Source: Maea johnstoni
Lineage: Eukaryota > Annelida > Polychaeta > Spionida > Magelonidae
Length of the DNA stretch: 64,000 nt
Assembly: GCA_963942565.1 (NCBI GenBank)
Contig: OZ012688.1
Coordinates: forward strand, 20,110,599-20,174,598
Reading direction: 5' to 3'
In this document: positions 1-14,834 of the stretch, piece after piece
Layout: every line of letters begins with the position of its first letter
Position numbering within the stretch: the stretch's first letter is position 1
Made by a program: the position numbers and the translations under genes
The notes under the pieces: model-generated
Databases searched by the model: none
What the model saw: the letters and a program-made list of their open reading frames with translations, nothing else
Told to the model about the DNA's origin: nothing

Positions 1-76
1 GTATCCGAGGTTTGGAATCGGAATCGGTAAAAAATAATTCCGATTCTTTCCGTTTCCGATTCCTACCAAGGTATAC
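1..76. repeat. Imperfect hairpin repeat rich in GGAATCGG
   Basis: The first 76 bases fold on themselves: GTATCCGAGGTTTGGAATCGG pairs imperfectly with the CCGATTCCTACC...GGTATAC end. Related motifs (CCGATTCC followed by TTGGTATCG) recur at about 280-366, so this looks like a short foldback repeat with a second degraded piece close by. The window edge may cut it. It lies in an intron of the PRELID3-like gene. Confidence 0.4.
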
Positions 77-463
77 AGGGGGAAGAATAATAGCATTTAG
101 GTTTAAAACTGTATCAGATGCTTCACTGTTTTACATTCCCATGCTATAATTTCGTTTTTAGGTAGTAGATTAGATTACCTAGCGCACTGAGCTACTGACT
201 GGCATTGTCTTGTTACTTTGTCATCTTATTGCATTGCAATAATATGACAAAGTAAGTGTCAATTAGTATCAACATTATGCCGATTCCGGAATCGGAATGA
301 TCGGTATGAGATTTTATAGCGATCTTTTTCATGGGATCGCCGATTCCATCCGATTCCTTGGTATCGATTACACTCCTACCCAGTGCCCACATCATGATTA
401 ATATACTTGATTGAGATTTTGTGTGTTGGATAACTACACTGTGCATTTTATTTTTCATTTCAG

Positions 464-4030
<3,567 letters not shown>

Positions 4031-4627
4031 TGACTGCTCAAGTTTAGACAATGTAGCAATAGTGGTAGGAAGGATCCATAGGTAAATTATATATAGGAGG
4101 AGGAGGAGGAGTTTAATATCTGAGTACATATCACTAAGGACTGCAAGTAACAAGAAGATGGGGTCACCTTTTTGAAAAACCCATGCAATAATCTACTAAT
4201 ATTTTTTTGACCTAGGGTTTGAAAAAAATTAAACCTTTGTTTATTCATCACAGATTCAATATCAATATATATTTCTTTCCCTACCATTAAACATGGACAT
4301 CATAGATGTTGATATTTGGTGTTTAGCCAATCTAGATTGCACTAAAAACTAACTTATTTGTTCTCTACAAAATATGAGTGCAAGGCCATGTTTGGTAGGC
4401 ACCCTAAAAGTAATTATGTATTCAATGCATGAATCAAGAAAGATGTCTGATTTCATGAAGAATGATTTTGTTCATTCATTTAAAAAAAAGTTTGCAACAT
4501 TTAGGCTTGATTGTGTGTCCTGATGACTAAGAGAAAAAGTTTTTTTTACACAAATCAAAATGATAGTTTTATATTTGAAATATTGCTGTGATTTGAAATG
4601 GTATTGCAGGGACATTCCTGTCAAGAC

Positions 4628-4855
4628 TTAACCCATTCATGCATGCAGGTCTCCTTGACAAGTGTCACCTGTACGCGAAAAGCTTTTGAAAATAACCTAG
4701 AAATGAAGTATAAATTACACACATATTTGAAGGAGAATTGTAACTTACTTTTTCGTAAAAATTCCTTCAAATATTTTTCTAAAAAATGCTTTTATTAGAG
4801 AGACATTGCACGATTGGCTGTATTATCTTGGGTGCTACAGGCATGAATGGGTTAA
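4628..4855 (+). mobile_element. piggyBac-like MITE, family 2 (TTAA-CCCATTCATGC)
   Basis: Bounded by TTAACCCATTCATGCATGC and GGCATGAATGGGTTAA: inverted CCCATTCATGC ends inside TTAA, total 228 bp. The interior is AT-rich and carries the block TTTGAAAATAACCTAGAAATG and the end block GGTGCTACAGGC that marks the family. Other copies: 5347-5575, 13164-13394, 16647-16864, and a right-end scrap at 7066-7107. Confidence 0.75.
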
Positions 4856-5066
4856 GGATTTTTATCTGCATATGTGTGGTGGATACATCTGGTTGTTACT
4901 TGTGGCATTAGATTTCTCTGGACGGATTGGTCCAGCGACGGTGCTCTTTCCTGCCACTGCTGCTAGTACAGGGCTCTAGTGTGATAGGGGGACTTGACAA
5001 GAAGGATGGAGTTTAAAATATATTTCACAGTATCTTTCAGACTGATAAATTCTGAGCAAAAGCATT

Positions 5067-5280
5067 TTAACCCTTATGCTGCTGGTGGCTAATTTGGCTA
5101 ATGCAAAAAGATGAAAAAAAAACGAAAAAATAACTGAAACCCTGGCAAATGGGTACTTATCTGAGAGTACTCGGCAAGAGCTTTCAAATGAATTCCAAGA
5201 CGACAGGGTTTCAATGTTTTTTCAAGAATCTTGCATTCTTGTGCTTTGGATGAAAATAGTCTCAGCGCTGAAAGGGTTAA
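5067..5280 (+). mobile_element. piggyBac-like MITE, family 1, well preserved
   Basis: TTAACCCTTATGCTGCTGG at the left and CTGAAAGGGTTAA at the right, both TTAA intact, 214 bp. This is the best solitary reference for the copy captured in the satellite array. It differs from the array version at scattered sites, for example CTAATTTGGC here against CTAATTGCAC in the array. Confidence 0.78.
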
Positions 5281-5346
5281 TGTAATCTTTGAAGCATTGC
5301 GAATCTCAGCATCACTTTATAGCATCTAGTTATAACTGTGCGCATG

Positions 5347-5575
5347 TTAACTATTCATGCCAGATGATCTCCGTTACAAGGGTTCTCTGGACTTGTGATA
5401 CTTATAAAATAACTTTGGAAATAAGCTTGATTTCACCAGATATTTTAAAGGAGAGTTGTTGGTTTGGTTCTGATCAACATTTCTTCTAGAAATATTTTGA
5501 AAACAAATGCTGTTGTTAAATATATTACCTAAATAATCAGGGCATTATTTGGTGCTGCAGGCATGTATGGGTAAA
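5347..5575 (+). mobile_element. piggyBac-like MITE, family 2, worn copy
   Basis: Starts TTAACTATTCATGCC and ends GGTGCTGCAGGCATGTATGGG, with the final TTAA lost to TAAAA. The interior keeps the family block AAAATAACTTTGGAAATAAG. It lies 66 bp downstream of a family 1 copy. Confidence 0.6.
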
Positions 5576-5717
5576 AATTTATATCAGTGTATCTTTCAAA
5601 CCAATAACTACTGAGTAAAAATATTTCCTTTATGATCTATGAGGTATTGTTAAGAGGTCGAATCTAGTTTTAACAATGTACCATCCTACTGTGTTTTGGG
5701 GAAAGTAAAAAAAAAAA

Positions 5718-5920
5718 TTGTTTGTTTCCTGTAACGGTCTGAAAAAAATAGGGTAGGTAGGTCGGTAATAAAAAAATTTTTGCATTATTTTTTTGGTCAA
5801 AAATGTGTATTTTTTGCATGTTTTACGTTGATTTGGAGTTGGATGGGCGATAAAAACTTTAGGGTAGGGATTTTTCTAGAAAAAAAACTTGTTAGGGTAG
5901 GGTTACAGGAAACAAACAAC
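5718..5920. mobile_element. Foldback MITE, family 3 (TTGTTTGTTTCCTGTAAC ends)
   Basis: Complete foldback of 203 bp: TTGTTTGTTTCCTGTAAC at the left and GTTACAGGAAACAAACAAC at the right, with subterminal GGGTAGG repeats. The target duplication is obscured by poly-A and poly-T flanks. A half copy in the other orientation lies at 3664. Confidence 0.75.
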
Positions 5921-6951
5921 TTTTATTTTTAGGCCAAATGAAGCTAGGAAAGCTAGATAGTTAGGCCAGTGGTTAGTAAGGCCTCAAGTAATCTAGAGCC
6001 CTGTACTCAATTATCTAAACGGTACCAGGAATAATTCTTTGTCTTTGACCTGTAATTGGATTGTGAATAATAGACATTACACCATGCAGAACAAATGAAT
6101 GAGGTAGATGCATGACTTGAGTTTATAGGGAATCAAAAATAACTTGCAGTTTGTTTTTATCTTTATCATAGTTAAAATGCATATAGTGGTTTGCATTTTG
6201 GTACACAGATTAGTGAACCAATATTTATGAACCTAATCTTTTGAGGACGTCCTCACCGTCTCATCTCATCTAGTTTTAATTACCTTTGTTTCCTTCAGAA
6301 AGGATTCGGTAGTTGTCATCTTTACTAGAAAATACTATGAAATGTTTATTATTTTTCTTTGTTAGTGAATGATAATAATACTCCTTTTCCTTTTAACCCA
6401 TTAAGTTATGGGAACATCAACTCTACTCACATAATAGCATCAAGAATGGAGTATCATTAGTCATCGCTTGAAAGTCCTTTTTGGGCATAAATCCTTAAGA
6501 AGGATTCAGTATTAAGTAGAAAATCTAGAGAGAGGGGTAATTCTTTCAAATGACATTGTTGTGTACAGATATCATGATGAGTGACAAATGAGTCAGTGGA
6601 ATCTTATTACTTATTGTTACAATTAGGAGTAGAAGCAATTTTACATGCGGTTGTTATTTTAATCTAGGCAGGTTCCTAGAGATAGCTGTAGAGTGTCCAG
6701 GCCAGTTCCATAAACCCATGCATGCTCCCAAGTTCCCCTGGAAAGATACAACTCTGGAAGAAAATATAAATTGGCAAATAAATTGAATGAGAGTTTTGAA
6801 GTTTGTGTTCAACTTTATCCTAGTTTTTCCCCCAAAAGATGCTTCAGTGTGAAAGAAAAAGCCATCTCCATCTTGATTGGACACATAGTCTGACATCTAT
6901 GAACATAACTTATTAAGTAATACTCAAGAAACATATTTGTAGAGAGATCTC
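5921..6951. other. No gene recognised
   Basis: Unique-looking AT-rich sequence. A TTAACCCATTAAG motif at 6393 may be the start of a decayed family 2 MITE. The open frames here are short and show no recognisable family. Confidence 0.5.
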
Positions 6952-7107
6952 TTAACCCTACAAGAACAACAACTTTAAGTCAAGTTCTTCTCAAAATGCT
7001 ACTTAGCTACCAATACTTCCACACTTATCTGATCTATGTTTATGTGCCAGATGTTGAAGGGTTAATAAGTAGCCTTTTGGGGGCACTACAGGCATGAATG
7101 GGAAAAG
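6952..7107. mobile_element. Short TTAA-bounded element plus family 2 right-end scrap
   Basis: 6952-7065 is bounded by TTAACCCTACAAG and TTGAAGGGTTAA, a 114-bp segment with CCCT/AGGG ends in TTAA. Directly after it, 7066-7107 matches the right end of MITE family 2 (GGGCACTACAGGCATGAATGGG). Either a small element inserted near an old family 2 copy, or this is one rearranged copy. Confidence 0.45.
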
Positions 7108-10100
7108 CTCCTGCATTAGAACTGTTCTCTAGTACGGTAGGCATGCTCGCCACAACCTGATGAGAACACTAATTAGGTTTTAGAGTTAGTTAATATCTAT
7201 GTGTGATTTATAAGATTCTAGCAGGTTTTTGCAAACAGCTTCGCAACTGCCATTCACTCGCTCCATATCTTAGTGCTTAGATACGATGACAACTATCTAG
7301 ACTAGAATGGCAGCTTCAGTAAAGCCACACTACCAACTCAGTTCAGGAACAGAACATTTTCTTTTCTAAATCTTCACTCAAAAAACCCTTAAAAACCAAA
7401 ATAGGAGAGGTTATTGCTTCCCTTGTCTACATTGAAAAATCTTGCACGTTAATTTGTTAGTTCATTTATTTGTTTGTTCCTAAGTCTAGATACATGATAT
7501 ACTTACAAATATACTGTAAATGAACCACTATTATGAATTTCCTGCTGTATTCCTCATCTATTTGCATATTCTCTGCATTCTGGGTGTGAAGGGGGAGTAT
7601 AAGGTGTAAACATCAGGTTATTAAAAAAAATCATGCCACAAATCTCATATCTCAGGTAGGCTGATTTTTTGTGATATGGACACTGAGGGGACAGTGTTAT
7701 ATAGGCAGATGACTTGTGGTTTTGACAGATATCTGGATCCACAGTGTGGTATTGACATATCTGGCTTCACTGTTTATTTGAAAGATAACTGTCGGTTCTC
7801 TCCTAGATGAAACGCAACAGAAACCTGTCCTCTTTTGGGCATAGGTCTCAAGAAAGCAGGTTCTCTAAACCAGCATATGTACAGTTGTATGTGAGCAGTA
7901 AGAAGTATGTAATAGTTTAATGCATTATATTTTCATTTTATGCTATAACTACAACTTGAGCAATCTCGTCAGAGAGTTGTCACCATAGAATAACACTTAT
8001 CTCAGTGTGTGTTTGTCTTATAAATACACAAACTAAATTCTTGATCCTGCTGAAATATCTAATAACATTAGGATCCGGGTGCATCACATTCACAGTTCTG
8101 TGATAAAGGTTGTACACCAGTCATATCAAATGTAGTTACATGAAATCTTTGTTTTGATGACATTTTTCTGATGGTGATTCTAGGAATATAAATACAGTGA
8201 TACATTTGAAAAGAAGAAAAGTGTTGATGCAAACAATTGTATTTTATGCAAATTACTACAAGCTGTGGGTAAAAAATTGCACCCTGTATTTACTATACCA
8301 CATACTGCTGATTGCTTTTACTTTGGAGGTCACTTATTGAAGAAAACTCCTTGTTGATCATATGTCTGCTCAGAAGTGCAATGGCTTTTGGTGTTGTATC
8401 TTCACTGTTATTAGATATGGTGTATAGTTTACAAGACAGAAAAGAAATTCTTCAACCTTTAATTCCTAATGGCCTCAAAGTTCCTCCTGTACAAAATGTG
8501 TATGTGAGGGTGTTATTTGAAACCTGTTCCATACAGGGTTCAACAACAGAGGTAGCCTGAATGTCAGGGCTGGTGAAAATATCTAGTTTTACCAAACACC
8601 ATATATCCTGGTGGCTTAACAAAGATGCTAGGGCTGAAAAGAGTTTTGGTATTGTCCAGTCCTGTATTTCTCGACATTTACCTGAAAATATTGCATAAGT
8701 TCCAATCCTGTTGTGTGGAAAGGCTTTGTATTGTGGTCGTGTTTCACTTGCAATGTTACTATTTATTGTCTGCACTGACTTAAAAGTTCCCTCAAGAGCT
8801 CTGTTGTTTCCCCCCTGGTTACCTTAATGCTTCATTCAGAATATGCAGAAGTGGAATAATTTTTTACAAAAATTGTTACTGTTTTCCTTTCTTACCGGTT
8901 TCTAAATCCTGCACAGTTCATTGACTGGTCTTAATATCGTTACTCGAAATGATAATCCATTATACTTAAATACCAATGCATTGCATTACTGTTAAGTTTG
9001 GTTCCTCAAGTTTACTAGGAAACACACATAGATATCGTGTTTCTTTTTATAAATGCAAGAATTCCTTGTTCTGTTCTAGCTGAGCAATATCTGAATAAAT
9101 CCTGAAATTCCCAGGTACCTTCTACAGTGACCTGACAGAGTTATGCCTACTTACCTTGCCAACACATTTCAGTTGCATGACCAGGGGTCAACAGAGTTCT
9201 TGGTGGTGGACCTTTATTGTGGACGTATGTATCACACAGGAAAAAATTGGTGGTCCTGTTGCACGCCTTTTTCAAGCCAAACACGTACAGGTCCTACAAA
9301 TTGATGATTGTGCGATGGTGATCTTTTTCTAAGAGCCTGTATGATGATGCCGAACTATCGCTATCGCAACACCCGTACAAGCCCTTAACTCTTAATGTAG
9401 CCGTACAGGCATGTTGTTCTTACGATGCCCATTCAAGCATTTTATATGAGCTTGTAGAGTATCATTTCCTACAAGGCTCTTAGACGATGATAGTAAAAAG
9501 GTCATTACACATATTATATTGTAATATCGATGGCTGGAGAGATTGTTAATTTTTCCCTGTGTGTGACTGTATTTTAACATGTATTGTAACCCATTGTGTC
9601 CTTTCGACTCTGTGACCTGTAAACAGAATTTCATATCATTCCATGTATGTTTCGCTTATCACAAGATGTCATCTGCATTTCATTATTTCACAATATTTTA
9701 GTACCTACCACTTAAACATTAAGTCGGTGTTGTATGAGTCGGAGCGGGCTCATCTGTTGGTATTTGTGCATTCATTTTTGTCTTGCTGACAATATCAAAG
9801 TTTTCTCCAGTCTTAGGCAAGCTTTGTAACTGTCCAGCACATTTATGAGCAACTAAGCTAATTGAAATCACAAGGTCATTATGTGATGGCAAATTTGTGT
9901 TTAAGCTTAGAAAACAGTAGACTCAGGGTCACATGAATGTGTTACTGCCAAAAACTGGACTTTTTCATTTGTATTTGAATTGAGTACTTTTCAAGTAAGC
10001 CGCTAAAGCTTTAGTGTCTTATTTCAAGCCACTTCGAATTTGAGATGATTTTAGTTAGATTTGCTAATGTTTTCATCATTAGTACAATAATGAGTAATGA

Positions 10101-11371
10101 TCATTCATTAAATGGATAATCCCTTACTTTGTGTTTCTTTTATGGAGAGATATACATAAAAACTGTCTATCTGTATGCTTCAATGTAATTTCATGATTGT
10201 GGTAACCTATTTTAATCTAATCAAAGACCTTTTAACATTCATAGAAATTAAGAGAATTGAAGTGATTTAAGATGCCTTTGGCTGTAGCCTGTAATATCTA
10301 ACCATTTAGGTAGAATCTAGGCTTGTTTGGATTGAATATTAACAGTAATGCATTAAAGGCAGGTTGTTCACTTATTATGAGAAGGTTTGGTTTCTTCCAG
10401 CACAAGTAGGTTTAACTATCATTTTTTGGCATTGTACTCTTTATTAGGTTGTGAACATGGTTATTTATGAAATAAAATATACAGATCCATCATTGAGTTG
10501 TCATTACTGTTTCTAGCATTCATTCGCACAATCCCACTTGTAGTAATGGTTTGTAGTAATGGTTCTCCTACAAATAGTCTGAAAGATTTAGCCAGAATTG
10601 TAAGGTTTGCTTATGGTTGCTTGCGAGCATTAATGAGTCAAAGTGTAACAGCATCCACACAATAAACTAGACAATTTAATTTAAGGGGAGCTAAAGATAA
10701 GTACTCCCCTGTAAATGGCAGCCATATTAGTCTGAGGCAAGCTTCAAGAGAGGCGCTGCGTGAACAGCAACAGGGAAGAGAGTTTTATTTGAATTGCAGC
10801 TGCAGAGCAGGCAACACCAGCGTAACATTGATCATGGTCTGGTGATTTCTCGAGCCACTGCTTCCTGCTCTGTGATCTTACTGGGAATGGGATGGCATGT
10901 GCAAAAACCCATCCTAGGAGCACCTCCCTTTCATCTTATTTCAAATTAACCTAACCTCTAGGCAAAGGGGGAGGGCACTCTAATATTTGTATTCCAAGAA
11001 TATGTAGTGTCACGCCAGATTTGAGTTTCAAGTCACATTTCTCCTCAAGGGACTTTTCTTCAGTGAACTCTCTTACCCCAAACCACTGGCAACTAACAAG
11101 CTGGATTTGGCCTAGACTGTAGGGGGTACAGAGCAGTAAATGACAGCACCTTTGACCACTCGGCCGTTGGGGCTGGCCTCACCAGCCGGTAATACTCTGC
11201 ATGTCCCATTACTATAATCCTACACACAGTCACAGATTGTACCATAAAGCGTCAAATATAACTTAAGCTTGCTCTGTTAGCAATAGACATAGCCCTCAAA
11301 TTCGACTGATATAAATTCTAGAATTATATGCATCAATTCATGGGATTATTACTGTATAACTGGTATTTTTA
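7108..11371. other. Long stretch without a supported gene
   Basis: No exon with convincing family similarity was found on either strand. Open frames at 8312-8560 (+) and 8452-8775 (-) overlap each other and look like chance. A polyadenylation-like GAAATAAAATATAC at about 10468 follows a long run without repeats. Some of this could be a long 3' UTR of the PRELID3-like gene or an unrecognised non-coding transcript, but the sequence alone does not show it. Confidence 0.5.
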
Positions 11372-11605
11372 ACAGCCATTTAATTATTGATATTTTTGTG
11401 CTCCCCATGATAGCGCCAAAATAACATCCTTAAAATAAATATACTGCTTTGTATTTGGTTTAGTTTGAGTGCTTGAATGCACAAATTTACAGCCATTTAG
11501 TTATCGATATTTCTGTGCTCCCCATGATAGCGCTAAAATAACATCCTTCAAATAAATATCCTGCTATGTATTTGGTTTAGTTTGAGTGTTTGAATGCACA
11601 AATTT
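11372..11605 (+). repeat. Tandem duplication, two units of 117 bp
   Basis: Units 11372-11488 and 11489-11605 both run from ACAGCCATTTA to GAATGCACAAATTT and differ at roughly ten sites by eye. Both contain CTCCCCATGATAGCGC and two AATAAATAT motifs. It is a simple local duplication of unknown role. Confidence 0.9.
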
Positions 11606-12302
11606 AAAGTAGCACAAATACCATCCAGCAGGGCTGTAAGTCAAAATTGTTAGCACTCCAAATTAAAAGTTGTATAGAGTATTGTGCTTTTCTGCTCCCT
11701 ATTTACATAATTATGCATTTCTTAAAGGCTCCTGTGCATACCTGTCAACATTCAACCATCCAATATCAGGTGATTTCACATGGTTCGGTTGGGACCTCTT
11801 TCATGGCACTTAGTTTAGTAGTCCAATCCTAGCCTCCAGGGGTCAGATTTGTAGTTAAGCTTAGGAGTGGGCCATTAGATTTCAAAGGAGTGGACGGAAT
11901 GGCAAATTACAGGAGTTCCTACATGCTTTTTTACATTTTTTCCTCCATTTTCTATAGATTTATCTACCCTGCATGTCACACAGCAAGCAGAAGTATCATC
12001 CTTGTTGCTCCTAATTTCAGAATACTAGTATTCTCGAGCCATTTTATAATTAATGTTTTTTTTACGAGGTGGTGAATCTGATGATGCTAGCCAACAATTC
12101 ACCTTTTTTCTCTTAATCCCATTAAACAATACCTGATGGCATAACAATTCTAATAAGTATGTAATTAGGCTATAAATGCCCACTAATAGGAATTAATTAC
12201 TACGCACAGTAATTGGGACAGGTGAGATTCACTGAAAAGAAGGAGACTTACTTTTAAAAGATTTTAGAATGCGTCTATGATTTAACATCTCTGTGTGATA
12301 TG

Positions 12303-12481
12303 TACAGGTGAACTTGGATATGATGGACTCAATGGGACCAGGAAAATTGGTCCGTCATATGCAAAATCCGTCATATACATATGACGAATACTTGATATGC
12401 ATCGGACTAGGACCAAGCATATCGTCCATCATATGCAAAAATCCGTCGTACAGTGGTCCGTCATATCCAAGTTCACCTGTA
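12303..12481. mobile_element. TA-target hairpin MITE, CAGGTGAACTTGGATATGA ends
   Basis: CAGGTGAACTTGGATATGA at the left mirrors TCATATCCAAGTTCACCTG at the right, flanked by TA on both sides. The interior repeats CCGTCATATGC and related blocks in both orientations, so nearly the whole 175 bp folds. It is inserted inside the element 11737-13093. Confidence 0.85.
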
Positions 12482-12769
12482 CTATTAATTTGCTTTAATA
12501 TCTCTCATAACTCTTTTAAGAGTGGTCAGTATATTGAACGTGCATGTTTTTATCTGTCTTTAATATGTTGGTCCATACTGAGTGAGACTTTTAATAAAGA
12601 TTTTATTATTATTATTATTACCTTCTTGCTTGGAAAAGGGTGGAGGAGTATTCCAAGTGAGCACATCAGAAGCTAATCAGATTTCTTCACATCAGGTGCT
12701 CCATCAGGAGACAGCAAATTTGGGGTTTTATATCAGGAGAGTACTGCTCATATCAGGAGAGTTTACAGG

Positions 12770-13081
12770 CAGGGTCTTAGCCAGGATTTCAAAAATGCCA
12801 GTCCAAAATAGCAATTTCATAATTTCTGCCCGTCCAGATTTAGCTACTAATCTACTTCAAATCCTTATACCAGCTATGTTTAATAGCTTAGTGTGTCAAA
12901 AAGGACAATTTACACTTCAGCTATGTCCTAGAAGATGGTTTGTTAGGAAAATATTTGGTTATTACACCCCAAAATTCAAAATTGAAAAATCTTCATAGAA
13001 ATTTTTGCCTGTCCAAACAGCAGGTTTTTAGGAAACTACCTGTCCAAAAGACAGGCAGGACGGGTCCTGGCTTAGTCCCTG
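12770..13081. mobile_element. hAT-type MITE with intact 8-bp target duplication
   Basis: The left end is CAGGGTCTTAGCCAGGAT and the right end is GTCCTGGCTTAGTCCCTG. The 8-bp sequence TTTACAGG stands at 12762-12769 and again at 13082-13089. The 8-bp duplication and CAGGG ends define the hAT type. The duplicated sequence is part of the inverted end of the older element around it, which dates the order of insertion. A partial relative lies at 28064. Confidence 0.88.
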
Positions 13082-13163
13082 TTTACAGGTATGCCTATGT
13101 CCACAGTGCACTTTTTCTGTAGGAACCAATGTTCTGAATACATGAACAATGAGCTTGAGAGGG

Positions 13164-13394
13164 TTAACCCATTCACACTCAGAGTTCTATTAGATAGTAT
13201 CGTCTGCTACTCTCATATTTTTGAAAATAACTTGGGAATAAAGCAAAAGTTCACAAACTATTTGAACAAGAATTGTTGCTTGGCTTCTGATTAACATTTC
13301 TCCTACAAATATTTTCCAAAAAAATGCTTTTGTTAGAAAAGTATTATCAAAATTGTCAGGCCTGTTTTGGCCGCTCTAAGTGTAAATGGGTTAA
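13164..13394 (+). mobile_element. piggyBac-like MITE, family 2
   Basis: TTAACCCATTCACACTCAG at the left and AGTGTAAATGGGTTAA at the right, 231 bp, both TTAA intact. It shares the blocks GAAAATAACTTGGGAATA and AATTGTTGCTTGG... with the copies at 4628 and 5347. Confidence 0.75.
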
Positions 13395-14834
13395 GGAAAA
13401 CAAAACAAGAGTCTACCTTGCCGTCATTTATAACAACTCAGAACTGACCACTTTAAAACGTACATGCTTGACATTTAGATGCAATAAATGAGTTAGCTAT
13501 CCACCGCAATAGGTGCATATCAAATAATTGCCTAAGCATTTACTACTTTTATACAATTTATTGTACAACAATAAAATACATGGTAGTATACAGAAACATA
13601 AAGGTTTTGTATCTCAAAGTATGATTACAGACTAAGATACCTTTGCAGCCATTTACCCAATGAAGATGAAGTAGAGTAAAAGCTACTAAATAACTGGTAA
13701 AATAAATGTGGACTCTCTCTCAATGAAAATTGCATTTATATTTCTATAAGTAAAGATTACTGACCTCAAGAGACTACAATCATGTTTTTGCATCAGTGGT
13801 ATTTATTAGAAAGTTTGACTGTATTTTGGATATGTTCATCTATGCTAATTATCATATGAGGGTAAAGCCAAATCATAAATATTCATCACTACAAAAAACT
13901 GACCCAACACAAGTATGGCTGTAATTGTAAGCGTTTTGGAGGGTTAGTAGTTCACATGATTTTTGAGTTCTTAGCATCGCTATTGTACTTAACTGGCTAA
14001 AAACAAATTCATTTTCACATCAAGTTTCTTTCAGTTAAGTTGTACATCTCCAGATAGACACAATCACTGTCCCTTAAATGTTTACCACAAAATGGTAACT
14101 ACAATTTTTCTTCTCATTTTATTGTTATTTGCAATTTTGAAATGACTCTTGGTATGTCCAGAGGGAAAGTGTTTCCATTGCAATTTCTCCACAACATTCC
14201 AGCATTTTGAATTTGATGTATTGCCATCAGTTTAACATACAGGGTATCAAATAGTATCAGTCTTAAGCACAACGGAACCTCACTCAATACTTAATAGAAA
14301 ATGGGAAGTGTTTAATGACAGGAATTCATAGGTCTTAGACATTGAGTAACATAGATACACACAGATAGAAACACTCTAAAATGCTCTTCAAACCAGGTAT
14401 CTTTGATATGGTCTTTACCTTTATTCATGCCAAGAGATCTGAATGCTACAATTATAATGATTTATGATGATACCTTGACAATGAAGCAAGAATTCGAAAT
14501 TGTCTAGAGAAAATTTGTTTGTATTCTCATGAACATTTCCCATTCAATTACTTTCAAATGATGAAAGAGATTGTCGGAAGAGTTGGCTATTCTTGTAGAG
14601 CTCCAGGTATGAATAAATTAATAATGATATTTGTCTCTTGTAGTGTACTTATACAACTTTACTTAAAATTATTAAAAAATATCTTTTAAGAAAAAAAGAT
14701 AATCAGACGAATCATCATACTTGCAGAGCTACTTAACCAAGGTCATAAATACATTTTTCCAGCTGATCAATCTTTTCGATGGACCTTGTTCTTTAGAATC
14801 AAGGGTAAATAACTGCAAAAGTTGACACCAGGTG
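13395..14834 (-). other. Probable 3' UTR and flank of the zinc-finger gene
   Basis: AT-rich sequence directly downstream (minus strand) of the zinc-finger stop codon, with no repeats recognised. On the minus strand AATAAA occurs at about 13552-13557 and 13800-13805. Either could end the transcript. There is no cDNA evidence here. Confidence 0.35.

Larger units (their letters stand above)
11737..13093. mobile_element. Non-autonomous element with CATACCTGTCAAC ends, host of two younger insertions
   Basis: The left end CATACCTGTCAACATTCAAC at 11737 pairs with the right end GTTTACAGGTATG finishing at 13093. The flanks CCTGTG and CCTATG match at 5 of 6 positions. A second member at 26024-26600 has the same ends and a clean 6-bp duplication. 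This copy contains a TA-target hairpin (12303-12481) and a hAT-type MITE (12770-13081). Removing those leaves about 0.87 kb. The superfamily is not assigned. Confidence 0.6.

Noticed and set aside
8312-8775. Overlapping frames of 82 and 107 residues
   Set aside because: Opposite strands over the same DNA, no known domain, no splice context.
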